A stretch of DNA of 64,000 nt, from positions 65,234-129,233 of the forward strand of contig JBFMCQ010000002.1 of NCBI GenBank assembly GCA_040754295.1. The letters run 5' to 3'. Below the pieces are notes generated by a model that saw only the letters and a program-made list of their open reading frames with translations, had not been told where the DNA came from and did not search any database. Below are positions 34,015-48,061 of the stretch, piece by piece. The number at the start of each line of letters is the position of its first letter. The first letter of the stretch is position 1. Both the position numbers and the translations under genes were made by a program. The stretch is from Solimonas sp040754295 (GTDB lineage Bacteria; Pseudomonadota; Gammaproteobacteria; Nevskiales; Nevskiaceae).

Positions 34015-35195
34015 TGCGGGAGGCGGGAGGCGGCAGGCGGCAGGCGCGACCGCGGATCGCCGTCGTCGCCGGCGAGATTTCCGGCGACATCCTCGGTGCG
34101 TCGATCGTCGCGGCCCTCAAGGCGCGTTTGCCGCAGGCGCGGTTCTATGGCGTTGCCGGACCCAACATGGTCGCGGCCGGTTGCGAGGCGATCGAGTCGA
34201 TCGACGCGCTCTCGGTCATGGGGCTCGCCGAGGTACTGCGCCATCTGCCGCGGCTGCTCGCGCTGCGCCGCCGCCTGCTCGCACGCTTCGCTGCCGAGCG
34301 GCCCGATGTCTTCGTCGGCCTCGACGCGCCGGACTTCAACCTCGGCCTCGAACGGCGTCTGCGCCGCCGCGGCGTGCGCACGGTGCATGTCGTCAGCCCG
34401 ACGATCTGGGCCTGGCGTGCCGGCCGTGTGCACACGATCGGCGCCGCGGTCGACCGCATCCTGTGCCTGTACCCGTTCGAGCCGCCGCTGTACGCCGCAC
34501 ACGGCATCGCCGCCGACTACATCGGCCACCCGCTCGCCGATCAGCTCGACGAGTCGGCGAGCTCCGCCGAGGCGCGCCTGCGTCTGGGCCTGGGCGGCGA
34601 CGGACCGCTGGTCGCGGTGCTGCCCGGCAGCCGCGCCGGCGAAATCCGCTATCTGGCCGACGCCTTCGCGCAGGCGGTGGCACGTCTGCATGCACACCGG
34701 CCGACGCTGCGCGCGATCACGCCGGTCGCCAAGCCGGGGCTACGCAGCGCGATCGAGGCAGCGATCCGAGCGCATGCGCCGATGGTGGATTGGCGCCTGA
34801 TCGACGGCGATTCGCGTAGCGCGATGCGCGCCGCCGACGCGGTGCTGCTCGCCTCCGGAACGGCGACGCTTGAGTGCCTGCTGCTCGGGCGGCCGATGGT
34901 CGTCGCTTACCGCGGCTCGGCGCTGACCGCGTTCCTGATGCTGCGCATGGGGCTGCTGAAGAGCCGCTACGTCAGCCTGCCGAATCTGCTGTGCGCCGAG
35001 CCGGTCGTGCCCGAGCTACTGCAGGACGAGGCGCGGCCGGAGCGGCTGGGCGCCGAGCTGGCGCGGCTGATCGAGGATCCGGCCGCGCGGCGGCGCCAGC
35101 TCGAGCAGTTCGCGCCGGTGCGGCGCACACTGCAGCGCGGCGCCGGCGAGCGCGCCGCCGAGGCGATCGCCGCGGTGCTCGCCGATGTCTCGTAG
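34011..35195 (+). CDS. lpxB: Lipid-A-disaccharide synthase
   Basis: Glycosyltransferase (GT19) that joins UDP-diacylglucosamine and lipid X. 394 residues. RIAVVAGEISGDILGA, VFVGLDAPDFNLGLERRLR, HVVSPTIWAWRAGRV and LPGSRAGEIRYL are diagnostic. The first 13 residues (MMREAGGGRRQAR) are encoded by heptamer repeat DNA, replacing the usual short N-terminus. An alternative start inside the repeat cannot be excluded. Confidence 0.96.
   Translation: MMREAGGGRRQARPRIAVVAGEISGDILGASIVAALKARLPQARFYGVAGPNMVAAGCEAIESIDALSVMGLAEVLRHLPRLLALRRRLLARFAAERPDVFVGLDAPDFNLGLERRLRRRGVRTVHVVSPTIWAWRAGRVHTIGAAVDRILCLYPFEPPLYAAHGIAADYIGHPLADQLDESASSAEARLRLGLGGDGPLVAVLPGSRAGEIRYLADAFAQAVARLHAHRPTLRAITPVAKPGLRSAIEAAIRAHAPMVDWRLIDGDSRSAMRAADAVLLASGTATLECLLLGRPMVVAYRGSALTAFLMLRMGLLKSRYVSLPNLLCAEPVVPELLQDEARPERLGAELARLIEDPAARRRQLEQFAPVRRTLQRGAGERAAEAIAAVLADVS
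34016..34047 (+). repeat. Heptamer repeat in the 5' end of lpxB
   Basis: GCGGGAG twice, then GCGGCAG twice and a partial (34016-34047), in strict 7-bp phase. It follows the lpxA stop directly and encodes residues of the LpxB N-terminus. One arm only. Confidence 0.85.
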
Positions 35196-35249
35196 CGGCT
35201 TGGTGCTGTGCCTACAATGTGGCGATGATGCCGTGGGCAGGACCAGCAG

Positions 35250-35854
35250 ATGATTGCGGGCGTCGATGAGGCCGGACGCGGCTGTCTCGCCGGGCCGGTG
35301 TATGCGGCGGCCGTCGTGCTGGGCACCGGGATTCCGCAAGGCCTCGACGATTCGAAGAAGCTCGCGCCGCAGCGGCGCGCGGCGCTGTTCGATCTGATCT
35401 GCGCGACTGCGCTCGACTGGTGCATCGCGCGCGCCGAAGTCGAGGAGATCGACCGCCTCAACATCCTGCAGGCATCGCTGCTGGCAATGCAGCGTGCCGT
35501 CGCCGGACTGCGCAGGCCGCCGCGCGAAGCCTGGGTCGACGGCAATCGGCCGCCGCAGCTGGCGTGCACGGTGCGCACGATCGTCGACGGCGACGCGCAG
35601 GAGCCGGCGATCATGGCGGCCAGCATCCTCGCCAAGGTCGCGCGCGACCGCGAGCTGTGCCGCCTCGACGGACTCTTCCCCGGCTACGGCTTCGTGCGCA
35701 ACAAGGGCTACGGCACGCCGGAGCATCTGCAGGCGCTGCAGCGTCTCGGCCCGTCTCCGCTGCACCGTATGAGCTTCGCGCCGTGTGCGCAGACGAGCTT
35801 CGAGTTTCAAGCGGCGAGCGACGACGCCTCACGCCTCACGCCTCACGCCTCACG

Positions 35855-35858
<4 letters not shown>
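35250..35858 (+). CDS. rnhB: Ribonuclease HII
   Basis: Removes ribonucleotides from DNA. 202 residues. The catalytic motif GVDEAGRGCLAGPVYAAAV is at the N-terminus, with DSKKL and AASILAKVARDREL further on. After the family's natural end the frame runs through a heptamer repeat, giving a tail ASRLTPHASR. The stop overlaps the dnaE ATG. TACAAT at 35213-35218 is a possible -10. Confidence 0.95.
35824..35854 (+). repeat. Heptamer repeat (ACGCCTC) at the rnhB-dnaE junction
   Basis: Four perfect ACGCCTC units (35824-35851) plus ACG, ending exactly at the dnaE ATG. It is the same 7-mer as at dapD-dapE and glnD-map, in the opposite strand sense relative to the genes. It encodes the RNase HII tail. 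Confidence 0.92.
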
Positions 35859-39511
<3,653 letters not shown>

Positions 39512-39521
39512 GCGTGCAGGG

Positions 39522-40484
39522 ATGAATCTGAACTATCTGGACTTCGAGCAGCCGATCGCGGAGCTGCAGCAGAAGATCGAAGAGCTGCGGTTCGCCACCT
39601 CCGGCTCCGGCGTGAATCTGACCGAGGAGATCGACCGCCTGCAGGCCAAGAGCCGGGAGCTGACGGCGCAGATCTTCAGCCGCCTGACCCCATGGCAGGT
39701 CGCGCAGCTCGCGCGCCATCCGCAGCGCCCGTATGCGCTCGATTACATCAAGGCGCTGTTCACGGAGTGGGAGGAGCTGCACGGCGACCGCCACTTCGCC
39801 GACGACCCCAGCATCGTCTCCGGTGTGGCGCGCCTCGACGGCCGCGCGGTCGTCGTCGTCGGCCAGCAGAAGGGGCGCGACGCCAAGGAGCGCGTGCACC
39901 GCAACTTCGGCATGCCCAAGCCCGAGGGCTATCGCAAGGCGCTGCGGCTGATGAAGCTCGCGGAGAAGTTCAATCTGCCGCTGCTGACCTTCATCGACAC
40001 GCCCGGCGCATACCCCGGCATCGGCGCCGAGGAGCGCAACCAGTCGGAGGCGATCGCGCGCAACCTGTTCGAGCTGTCGCGCCTGCAGACGCCGGTGCTG
40101 GCGACGATCATCGGCGAAGGCGGCTCGGGCGGCGCGCTGGCGATCGGCGTCGCCGATCACGTGATGATGCTCCAGTACAGCATCTATTCGGTGATCTCGC
40201 CGGAAGGCTGCGCGTCGATCCTGTTCAAGAACGCCGGCCGCGCACCCGAAGCGGCCGAGGCGATGCGCATCACCGCCGACGATCTGTACGCGCACAAGCT
40301 CGTCGACGAGATCGTTCCGGAGCCGCTCGGCGGCGCACACCGCGATCCGACGGCGATGATGAACACGCTCCAGCAGAAGCTCAAAGGCAATCTGGAGCGC
40401 CTTTGCCACACGCCGATGACCAAGCTGCTGCAGCAGCGCTACGAGCGGCTGATGGGCTACGGCGCGTACAGCACCGTGCATTGA
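39522..40484 (+). CDS. accA: Acetyl-CoA carboxylase carboxyltransferase subunit alpha
   Basis: Part of the carboxyltransferase that makes malonyl-CoA. 320 residues. Starts MNLNYLDFEQPIAELQQKIE; LPLLTFIDTPGAYPGIGAEE, IGEGGSGGALAIGVAD and YSVISPEGCASILFK are intact. It lies after dnaE, the usual order. Its stop (TGA) overlaps the TTG start of tilS. Confidence 0.97.
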   Translation: MNLNYLDFEQPIAELQQKIEELRFATSGSGVNLTEEIDRLQAKSRELTAQIFSRLTPWQVAQLARHPQRPYALDYIKALFTEWEELHGDRHFADDPSIVSGVARLDGRAVVVVGQQKGRDAKERVHRNFGMPKPEGYRKALRLMKLAEKFNLPLLTFIDTPGAYPGIGAEERNQSEAIARNLFELSRLQTPVLATIIGEGGSGGALAIGVADHVMMLQYSIYSVISPEGCASILFKNAGRAPEAAEAMRITADDLYAHKLVDEIVPEPLGGAHRDPTAMMNTLQQKLKGNLERLCHTPMTKLLQQRYERLMGYGAYSTVH

Positions 40485-41752
40485 GCCTGCGGCTGCCGTC
40501 GCCGCCGTCGCTGGCGCCCGGCGGACGCCTGTGGATCGGCTACAGCGGCGGCGGCGACTCCACCGTCTTGCTTCACCTTGCCGCGGCCAGCGGGCTGCAG
40601 CGCGTGGCCGCCGTGCACGTGCACCACGGATTGCAGCCGGCCGCCGACGACTGGGTGCGGCATTGCCGCCGCCAGTGCCGCGCGCTCGGCGTGCCGCTGC
40701 GCGTGCTGCGCGTGCGCGTCACGGCCGAGGGCGGCGGCGTCGAAGCGGCGGCGCGTGCCGCGCGCTACACGGCGCTCGCCGAGCTGCTGCGGCCGGGCGA
40801 CGTTTTCGCCACCGCCCACCATCGCGACGATCAGGCCGAAACCGTGCTGTTCCGCGCGCTGCGCGGCACCGGCATTGCGGGTCTCGGCGGCATGCGCGAG
40901 CGCGAGCCGCTGGGTGCCGGGGTGCTGTGGCGGCCGCTGCTCGAGGTTTCGCGGGCACGCCTGCAGGCCTATGCGCAAAGCCACCGTCTCGACTGGATCG
41001 AGGACCCGCACAATCGGGATCCGCGCTACGCGCGCGCTTTCCTGCGCCACGCCGTGCTGCCGCAGCTGGGCGGGCACTTTCCGGCGGCAGCGGAGAGCCT
41101 CGCGCGGCTGGCGCAGCATGCACAGTCGGCGCAGCGGCTGCTCTCGACTCTGGCGGATCTGGACCGCGAGCGCCTGGAGCAGCGCGGCGGCTTCGATGTC
41201 GCCGCGCTCGTCGCGCTCGAGCCCGAGCGCCGCGACAATCTGCTCTACCACGCCTGGCGCCGGCTCGGTCTGCCGCAGCCCGATGCCGGCTGGTACGCGC
41301 GGCTGGAGCGCGAAGTGCTGCGCGCCCGCGCCGACGGGCAGCCGCTGCTCGCGCACGGCGCCGGCGAAGCGCGCCGCTACCGCGGCCGTCTCTACCTGCT
41401 GCCGCGCCTGCCGCCGGCCCCGGCGCCGGACAGCGTGCTGGTCTGGGGCCGCCGGCGCCGCGTGCGCCTGCCGCCGGGCTGCGGCAGCCTCGGCTGCACC
41501 CGCGTGCCGCCGGCGGGCGTGACGCTGCGCTTCGCCCGCGGCGGCGAGCGCCTGAAGCCAGCGGGCAGCCGGCACAGCCGCACACTGAAGAACCTGTGCC
41601 AGGAGGCCGGGCTGCCGCCGTGGGTACGCTGCCGCATGCCGCTGGTGTGGCTCGGGGACGAGCTGATCGCGGTCGCGGGCGACTGGCGCAGCGAGCGCGC
41701 CGTGGCCCTGGGCTTGGCGTTCACGTGGACGCACGCGCTGCCCGGCGTTTGA
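40481..41752 (+). CDS. tilS: tRNA(Ile)-lysidine synthase
   Basis: Modifies C34 of tRNA-Ile(CAU) to lysidine. 423 residues. PP-loop IGYSGGGDSTVLLHLA near the N-terminus, TAHHRDDQAETVLFRALRG, and a C-terminal TilS domain with RLKPAGSRHSRTLKNL. No ATG or GTG precedes the PP-loop in frame after the accA stop, so the start is the TTG at 40481, overlapping that stop (TTGA). Confidence 0.93.
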   Translation: MSLRLPSPPSLAPGGRLWIGYSGGGDSTVLLHLAAASGLQRVAAVHVHHGLQPAADDWVRHCRRQCRALGVPLRVLRVRVTAEGGGVEAAARAARYTALAELLRPGDVFATAHHRDDQAETVLFRALRGTGIAGLGGMREREPLGAGVLWRPLLEVSRARLQAYAQSHRLDWIEDPHNRDPRYARAFLRHAVLPQLGGHFPAAAESLARLAQHAQSAQRLLSTLADLDRERLEQRGGFDVAALVALEPERRDNLLYHAWRRLGLPQPDAGWYARLEREVLRARADGQPLLAHGAGEARRYRGRLYLLPRLPPAPAPDSVLVWGRRRRVRLPPGCGSLGCTRVPPAGVTLRFARGGERLKPAGSRHSRTLKNLCQEAGLPPWVRCRMPLVWLGDELIAVAGDWRSERAVALGLAFTWTHALPGV

Positions 41753-41778
41753 GCGCAGGTGAGAGCATCACGTAAAAT
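41749..41778 (+). promoter_or_regulatory. Candidate sigma70 promoter of pyrG
   Basis: TTGAGC (41749-41754), an 18-bp spacer and TAAAAT (41773-41778) put transcription start near 41785, about 33 bases before the pyrG ATG. The -35 overlaps the end of tilS. Confidence 0.5.
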
Positions 41779-41817
41779 TCACCAAACCCACCGCCGTACA
41801 GCGTTCAAATCCCGCTC

Positions 41818-43502
<1,685 letters not shown>

Positions 43503-43506
<4 letters not shown>

Positions 43507-44414
43507 AGCTGCTCGGACGCGAGATCGGCGGCCTGCATCCGCTCTTTCTGATCGCCGGGCCCGACACGCTGGAGTCGCAGCAGCTTGCGCTCGAGGTTGC
43601 CGGCCACATCAAGCCGATCGCCGAGAAGCTCGGCATCCTCTACATCTTCAAGGGCTCCTTCGACAAGGCCAACCGCTCCTCGCACAAGAGCTATCGCGGT
43701 CCGGGCTTGGAAGCGGGCCTGAGGATCATGGAGGCGGTGCAGAAGCAGATCGGCGTGCCGGTGCTCACCGACGTGCACGAGGACACGCCGCTGGCCGAAG
43801 TCGCCGCGGTCATCGACGTGATCCAGACGCCGGCGTTCCTGTGCCGGCAGACCAACTTCATGCAGAAGGTCGCCCGCACCGGGCGGCCGATCAACGTGAA
43901 GAAGGGCCAGTTCATGTCGCCCTGGGAAATGGGCAATGTCATCGAAAAGATGACGGCCGTCTCGCCGCGTCCCGCGGGCGCCTCGGCGCCCGGAACCGAA
44001 CAGCCCGGTAACGAACAGCCCGGTAACGAACAGTGTTTCCTCCTGTGCGAGCGCGGCTTCACGTTCGGCTACAACAACCTGGTCGCCGACATGCGCGGTC
44101 TGGCGATCATGCGCCGCTACGCGCCGGTCGTGTTCGACGCGACGCACACGGTGCAGCTGCCCGGCGGCCTGGGCAGCGCCTCCGGCGGCATGCGCGAGAT
44201 GATCCCGGTGCTTGCGCGCGCGGCGGTCGGCGCCGGCGTGGCCGGCGTGTTCATGGAGACGCACCCCGATCCCGATTCCGCGCTCTGCGACGGCCCCAAT
44301 TCGCTGCCGCTCAAGCACATCGAAGCGCTGCTGACGACGCTGGTCGAGCTCGACCGCGTGGTCAAGGGCAGCGGTTTGTTGGAAGAACGACTGTCCGCAG
44401 ATGAACGCAAATGA
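43503..44414 (+). CDS. kdsA: 3-deoxy-8-phosphooctulonate synthase with an internal insertion
   Basis: Makes Kdo-8-phosphate for the LPS inner core. 303 residues against about 280 in relatives. FKGSFDKANRSSHKSYRGPG, ITDVHED-like LTDVHEDTPLAEVA, INVKKGQFMSPWEMGN, CERGFTFGYNNLV and HPDPDSALCDGPNSLPL are conserved. The excess is about 20 residues after IEKM (about 152-177): an Ala/Pro-rich stretch then PGTEQ-PGNEQ-PGNEQ, from a 15-bp tandem repeat. This is a surface loop in the family, so activity is probably kept (inference). The C-terminus and stop lie inside another hairpin repeat. Confidence 0.95.
43989..44033 (+). repeat. Three 15-bp direct repeats inside kdsA
   Basis: CCCGGAACCGAACAG (43989-44003) then CCCGGTAACGAACAG twice (44004-44018 and 44019-44033). 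The unit keeps frame and encodes PG(T/N)EQ. Immediately before it, GGGCGCC and GGCGCCC form a short palindrome around 43976-43991. Confidence 0.93.
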
Positions 44415-44468
44415 ACGCGGACGCTATTCGCTGGTGCGTGTGTCCGCGGTCATCTGTGGAATCCGTGT
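44394..44468. repeat. Hairpin repeat at the kdsA-eno junction
   Basis: Left arm TCCGCAGATGAACGC, then a second ATGAACGC copy (10-bp period) ending CGCGGAC (44394-44422). Right arm GTCCGCGGTCATCTGTGGA (44442-44460). CGCGGAC and GTCCGCG pair perfectly, and the outer parts pair with two mismatches. The kdsA stop is inside the left arm. The remainder up to 44495 holds only the eno ribosome site region. Confidence 0.85.
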
Positions 44469-44495
44469 GGGTCTGACAAGGAAACGATAAGAAAG

Positions 44496-45791
44496 ATGTC
44501 TGCGATTCAAAGCGTCACCGCCCTCGAAATCATCGACTCGCGCGGCAACCCCACGGTGGAAGCCGTCGTCGAGCTGGCCTCTGGCGCGAGCGGCCGCGCC
44601 GCGGCACCATCGGGCGCCTCCACCGGCACGCGCGAAGCCGTGGAGCTGCGTGACGGTGCACCGGTCAAGGGCCGGGCGCGTTACGCCGGCAAAGGCGTAC
44701 AGAAGGCGGTCAGGAACGTCGAGACCGAGATCGCCAAGGCGGTGATCGGTCTGGATGCGCAGGACCAAGCTGCGGTCGACCGCACGATGATCGCCCTCGA
44801 CGGCACCGAGAACAAGGCCAGGCTCGGCGCCAATGCGATTCTGGCGGTGTCGCTGGCGACCGCGAAGGCGGCGGCCGACGAGAAGCGCATCCCGCTGTTC
44901 CGCCATCTCGGCGGCATCTCGAACGTGACACTGCCGGTGCCGATGATGAACGTCATCAACGGCGGTGCGCATGCGGACAACAACGTCGACATCCAGGAGT
45001 TCATGATCCTGCCGGCCGGTGCGCCGAGCTTCTCCGAGGCGCTGCGCTACGGCGCCGAGGTGTTCCACATGCTCAAGAAGGTGCTCAAGGACCGCAAGCT
45101 CAACACTGCCGTCGGCGACGAGGGCGGCTTTGCGCCCGACCTGCCGTCGAACGCAGCGGCGCTCGACTGCCTGCTGGAAGCGATCGAGAAGGCGGGCTAC
45201 AAGGCGGGCAAGGACATCTGGCTCGGTCTCGACGTTGCGTCGTCGGAGTTCTTCGAGAAGGGCAAATACCACCTGCATGGCGAGGGCCGCTCGTTCAGCC
45301 CGGAGGAGTTCGCCGATTTTCTCGCCGGGCTGTGCGCGAAGTATCCGATCGTCTCGATCGAGGACGGCTGTGCCGAGAACGACTGGAAGGGCTGGAAGAC
45401 GCTGACCGGCAAGCTCGGCGGCAAGGTGCAGCTGGTCGGCGACGACTTGTTCGTGACCAACACCAAGATCCTCGCCGAAGGCATCGCCAAGGGCATCGCC
45501 AACTCGATCCTGATCAAGCCCAACCAGATCGGCACGCTGACCGAAACGCTGGACGCGATCCAGATGGCCACCGACGCCGGCTACTCCAGCGTCGTCTCGC
45601 ACCGCTCGGGTGAAACCGAGGACGCGACGATCGCCGATATCGCCGTCGGCACGGCGGCGACACAGATCAAGACCGGCTCGCTGTGCCGCTCGGACCGCAT
45701 GGCCAAGTACAACCAGCTGCTGCGGATCGAGCGCGCGCTGGGTGCGCGCGCGCGCTATCCCGGTACAGCGGCGTTCCCGGTCGCGCTCTAG
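44496..45791 (+). CDS. eno: Enolase
   Basis: Converts 2-phosphoglycerate to phosphoenolpyruvate; also a degradosome component in gammaproteobacteria. 431 residues. IIDSRGNPTVEAVVEL, GAPSGASTGTREAVELRDG, VGDEGGFAPDLPSN, SILIKPNQIGTLTET (catalytic Lys) and VVSHRSGETEDATIAD are intact. Its product, PEP, is the substrate of the neighbouring KdsA. AAGGAA lies upstream of the ATG. Confidence 0.98.
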   Translation: MSAIQSVTALEIIDSRGNPTVEAVVELASGASGRAAAPSGASTGTREAVELRDGAPVKGRARYAGKGVQKAVRNVETEIAKAVIGLDAQDQAAVDRTMIALDGTENKARLGANAILAVSLATAKAAADEKRIPLFRHLGGISNVTLPVPMMNVINGGAHADNNVDIQEFMILPAGAPSFSEALRYGAEVFHMLKKVLKDRKLNTAVGDEGGFAPDLPSNAAALDCLLEAIEKAGYKAGKDIWLGLDVASSEFFEKGKYHLHGEGRSFSPEEFADFLAGLCAKYPIVSIEDGCAENDWKGWKTLTGKLGGKVQLVGDDLFVTNTKILAEGIAKGIANSILIKPNQIGTLTETLDAIQMATDAGYSSVVSHRSGETEDATIADIAVGTAATQIKTGSLCRSDRMAKYNQLLRIERALGARARYPGTAAFPVAL

Positions 45792-45798
45792 CCAGCCC

Positions 45799-46077
45799 AT
45801 GGAACACCGCGTCGGTATCGCCATCCTCGGAGCCCTGCTGCTGTTGCTACAGTGGCGCCTGTGGATCGCCGACGGCGGTATCGCGCACACGCACCGGCTC
45901 AGGCAGGAAGCGCGGGCGCTCGAGGCGCAGAACGAATCGCTGCGCGCGCGTAACGCCGCGCTCGACGCCGAAGTGCGCGATCTCGGCGAAGGCCGCGCCG
46001 CCATCGAGGCCCGTGCACGCACGACGCTGGGGATGATCAAGCAGGGCGAGACGTTCTATCTCGTGGTGAATCCGTAG
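45799..46077 (+). CDS. ftsB: Cell division protein FtsB
   Basis: Divisome protein that links FtsL and FtsQ. 92 residues: one membrane helix (about 5-22), then a periplasmic coiled coil (HRLRQEARALEAQNESLRA) ending GMIKQGETFYLVV, the FtsB signature. It lies 7 bp after eno and before ispD, the common order. Confidence 0.93.
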   Translation: MEHRVGIAILGALLLLLQWRLWIADGGIAHTHRLRQEARALEAQNESLRARNAALDAEVRDLGEGRAAIEARARTTLGMIKQGETFYLVVNP

Positions 46078-46088
46078 CGCCCCACGCC

Positions 46089-46799
46089 GTGTCGCAAACC
46101 GCTCGCTACTGGGCCGTGGTTCCTGCCGCCGGCGGCGGTACGCGCATGGGCCTGAGCCGGCCGAAGCAGTATCTGCCGCTGCGCGGACGCGCGCTCCTGG
46201 AGTGGAGCGTCGCGCCGTTCCTCGACCTCGACTGGATCGACGGCGTCGTGCTGGTGCTCGCGCGCAGCGACGCCGAGTTCGCGCGCCTGCCGCTGGCGCG
46301 GCATCCGCGCATCGTCACCGCCATCGGCGGCACCGCGCGCGCCGAATCGGTGCTCGCGGGGCTCTCCGCCGTAGCCGAGCGCACGCGCGCTTTCCGCGAC
46401 GTGCGCGTGCTGGTGCACGACGCGGCGCGACCGTGCGTGACCTATGCCGAGATCGAGCGCCTGCAGGACGAGGCCGACGACCGCAGTGGCGGTCTGCTGG
46501 CGCTGCCGGTCACCGACACGCTCAAGCGCGGCCAGCAAGGCCGTGTGGCCGAGACCGTCGACCGCGCGTTTTACTGGCGCGCGCAGACACCGCAGCTGTT
46601 CCGGCTCGACCTGCTGATGGCGGCGCTACGGGACTGCGCGGAGCACGGACTGGAAATCACCGACGAATCGGGCGCGATGGAGCGCGCCGGCTACAGGCCG
46701 CGGCTGGTCCGCGGCCTCGAATCGAACATCAAGGTCACCTATCCCGAGGATCTGCGTCTGGCGGAGTTCTGGCTGGCGCAGCAGGAGATGCAGCCTTGA
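46089..46799 (+). CDS. ispD: 2-C-methyl-D-erythritol 4-phosphate cytidylyltransferase
   Basis: Third MEP-pathway enzyme. 236 residues from a GTG. The nucleotide loop VVPAAGGGTRMGLSRPKQYL, VLVHDAARPCVT and ALPVTDTLKR are conserved. The stop overlaps the ispF start (TTGA). Confidence 0.96.
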   Translation: MSQTARYWAVVPAAGGGTRMGLSRPKQYLPLRGRALLEWSVAPFLDLDWIDGVVLVLARSDAEFARLPLARHPRIVTAIGGTARAESVLAGLSAVAERTRAFRDVRVLVHDAARPCVTYAEIERLQDEADDRSGGLLALPVTDTLKRGQQGRVAETVDRAFYWRAQTPQLFRLDLLMAALRDCAEHGLEITDESGAMERAGYRPRLVRGLESNIKVTYPEDLRLAEFWLAQQEMQP

Positions 46800-47272
46800 G
46801 CCTGCGCATCGGCCACGGCTTCGACACGCACCGCCTCGAGCCCGGCGACGGCGTCATGCTCGGCGGCGTGCGCATCGCCTGTCCGTACCGCATCGTCGCC
46901 CATTCGGACGGCGACGTGCTGATCCACGCGCTGTGCGACGCGCTGCTCGGCGCCATCGCCGGCGGTGACATCGGCCGGCTGTTCCCGGACAGCGATCCGC
47001 AGTACCGCGGTGTCGACAGCCGGCGGCTGTTGGCCGAAGTGATGCGGCGTGTCGGCGCTGCCGGCTATCGCGTCGTCAACGCGGACATGAGTCTCATCGC
47101 GCAGGTGCCCCGGGTTGCCGCGCATGTTGCGGCGATGCGCGCGGTGCTGGCGGCGGATCTCGGCGTCGACCAATCCTGCGTCAACGTCAAGGCGACGACC
47201 AACGAGGGCATGGACGCGATCGGTCGCGGCGAAGGTCTGGCGGCGCACGCCGTCGTGCTCGTGCAGCGCTGA
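46796..47272 (+). CDS. ispF: 2-C-methyl-D-erythritol 2,4-cyclodiphosphate synthase
   Basis: Next MEP enzyme but one after IspD. 158 residues. Zinc ligands in RIGHGFDTHRL and LIHALCDALLGA, with GDIGRLFPDSDPQYRG and ATTNEGMDAIGRGEG. The start is TTG 46796 inside the ispD stop, with the same TTGAGCCTGCG context as tilS. No other start precedes the conserved RIGHGFD. Confidence 0.95.
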   Translation: MSLRIGHGFDTHRLEPGDGVMLGGVRIACPYRIVAHSDGDVLIHALCDALLGAIAGGDIGRLFPDSDPQYRGVDSRRLLAEVMRRVGAAGYRVVNADMSLIAQVPRVAAHVAAMRAVLAADLGVDQSCVNVKATTNEGMDAIGRGEGLAAHAVVLVQR

Positions 47273-47279
47273 CGCGCGG

Positions 47280-47309
47280 TTGTTTTGCGGGCGTCTGGGG
47301 GAATACACT
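47280..47309 (+). promoter_or_regulatory. Candidate promoter of the TetR-type gene
   Basis: TTGTTT (47280-47285), an 18-bp spacer and TACACT (47304-47309), six bases before the ATG at 47316. The short distance implies a near-leaderless transcript. Confidence 0.4.
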
Positions 47310-47315
47310 CAGCCG

Positions 47316-47975
47316 ATGCTGGATATCGTTCTGCCGAGCCCCGAACGCAAGGCGAATCGCGATCGTCGCGAGAGCCGCCGCGACACCCGCGAAGCGATTC
47401 TCGGCTGCGCCGAGGAGCTCCTGCAGCGGCGTGGCTTCGGCGGCTTCGCCTACCAGCACATCGCCGTACAGCTCGGCATCCGCAACGCGGCGATCCACTA
47501 TCACTTCCCGTCGAAGGAAGATCTCGGCGTGGCGCTGATCAAGCGTTACCGCGAGCGTTTCCGCAACTGGGCCGCGATGCTGCCGCCGGGCGACGCATGG
47601 ACACGCCTGCAGGCCTACTTCGCGACCTACCTCGACTACTTCAGCGATCTGCCGGAGGGCGACGACTGCCGGCTCTGTCCGGGCGGCGCACTGGCCGCCG
47701 AGTTCTGCGCGCTGCCGGAGGCGATGCGTCTGGAGGTCCGCCTGCTGATGCGCGAGGTGCACAGCTGGCTCGCCGGCACGCTCGAGCAGGGGCGCCGCGA
47801 GGGTGCGCTGCGTTTCAACGGCGACGCCTTGGACAAGGCGGTTGAAATCGGTGCGGCGCTGCAGGGCGGCCTGCAGATCGCGCGGCTCACCGGGGCGAAA
47901 CGCTTCGGGCAGCTGATCGACCAGCTCGCGCTGGAGCTCGCGCAGGCGCGCGACGGCCGCGATCCGCTGCCTTAG
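47316..47975 (+). CDS. TetR/AcrR-family transcriptional regulator
   Basis: 219 residues. The N-terminal helix-turn-helix (about 25-75) contains TREAILGCAEELLQRRGFGG and IAVQLGIRNAAIHYHFPSKE, typical of TetR. The C-terminal ligand-binding helices have CRLCPGGALAAEFCALPEAM, similar to TetR regulators with a C-terminal domain that responds to small molecules. No obvious target operon adjoins it, so the ligand and regulon are unknown. It is convergent with the Smr gene. Confidence 0.9.
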   Translation: MLDIVLPSPERKANRDRRESRRDTREAILGCAEELLQRRGFGGFAYQHIAVQLGIRNAAIHYHFPSKEDLGVALIKRYRERFRNWAAMLPPGDAWTRLQAYFATYLDYFSDLPEGDDCRLCPGGALAAEFCALPEAMRLEVRLLMREVHSWLAGTLEQGRREGALRFNGDALDKAVEIGAALQGGLQIARLTGAKRFGQLIDQLALELAQARDGRDPLP

Positions 47976-48013
47976 TCAGGTCCGCTGTCGTTCGCTGTGC
48001 GTTCGATGCACCC

Positions 48014-48049
48014 GGTCGGGCTTCAGCCCGGCTCGCCGCAAGCCCGACC
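48014..48049. terminator. REP-like hairpin between tetR-type and Smr genes
   Basis: GGTCGGGCTT (48014-48023) and AAGCCCGACC (48040-48049) form a perfect 10-bp outer stem. The left half GTCGGGCTTCAGCCCGGC matches the core of the element upstream of ffh. Between convergent genes it could stop transcription from both sides; there is no T-tract. Confidence 0.6.
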
Positions 48050-48061
48050 GCAGCGTCCTAG

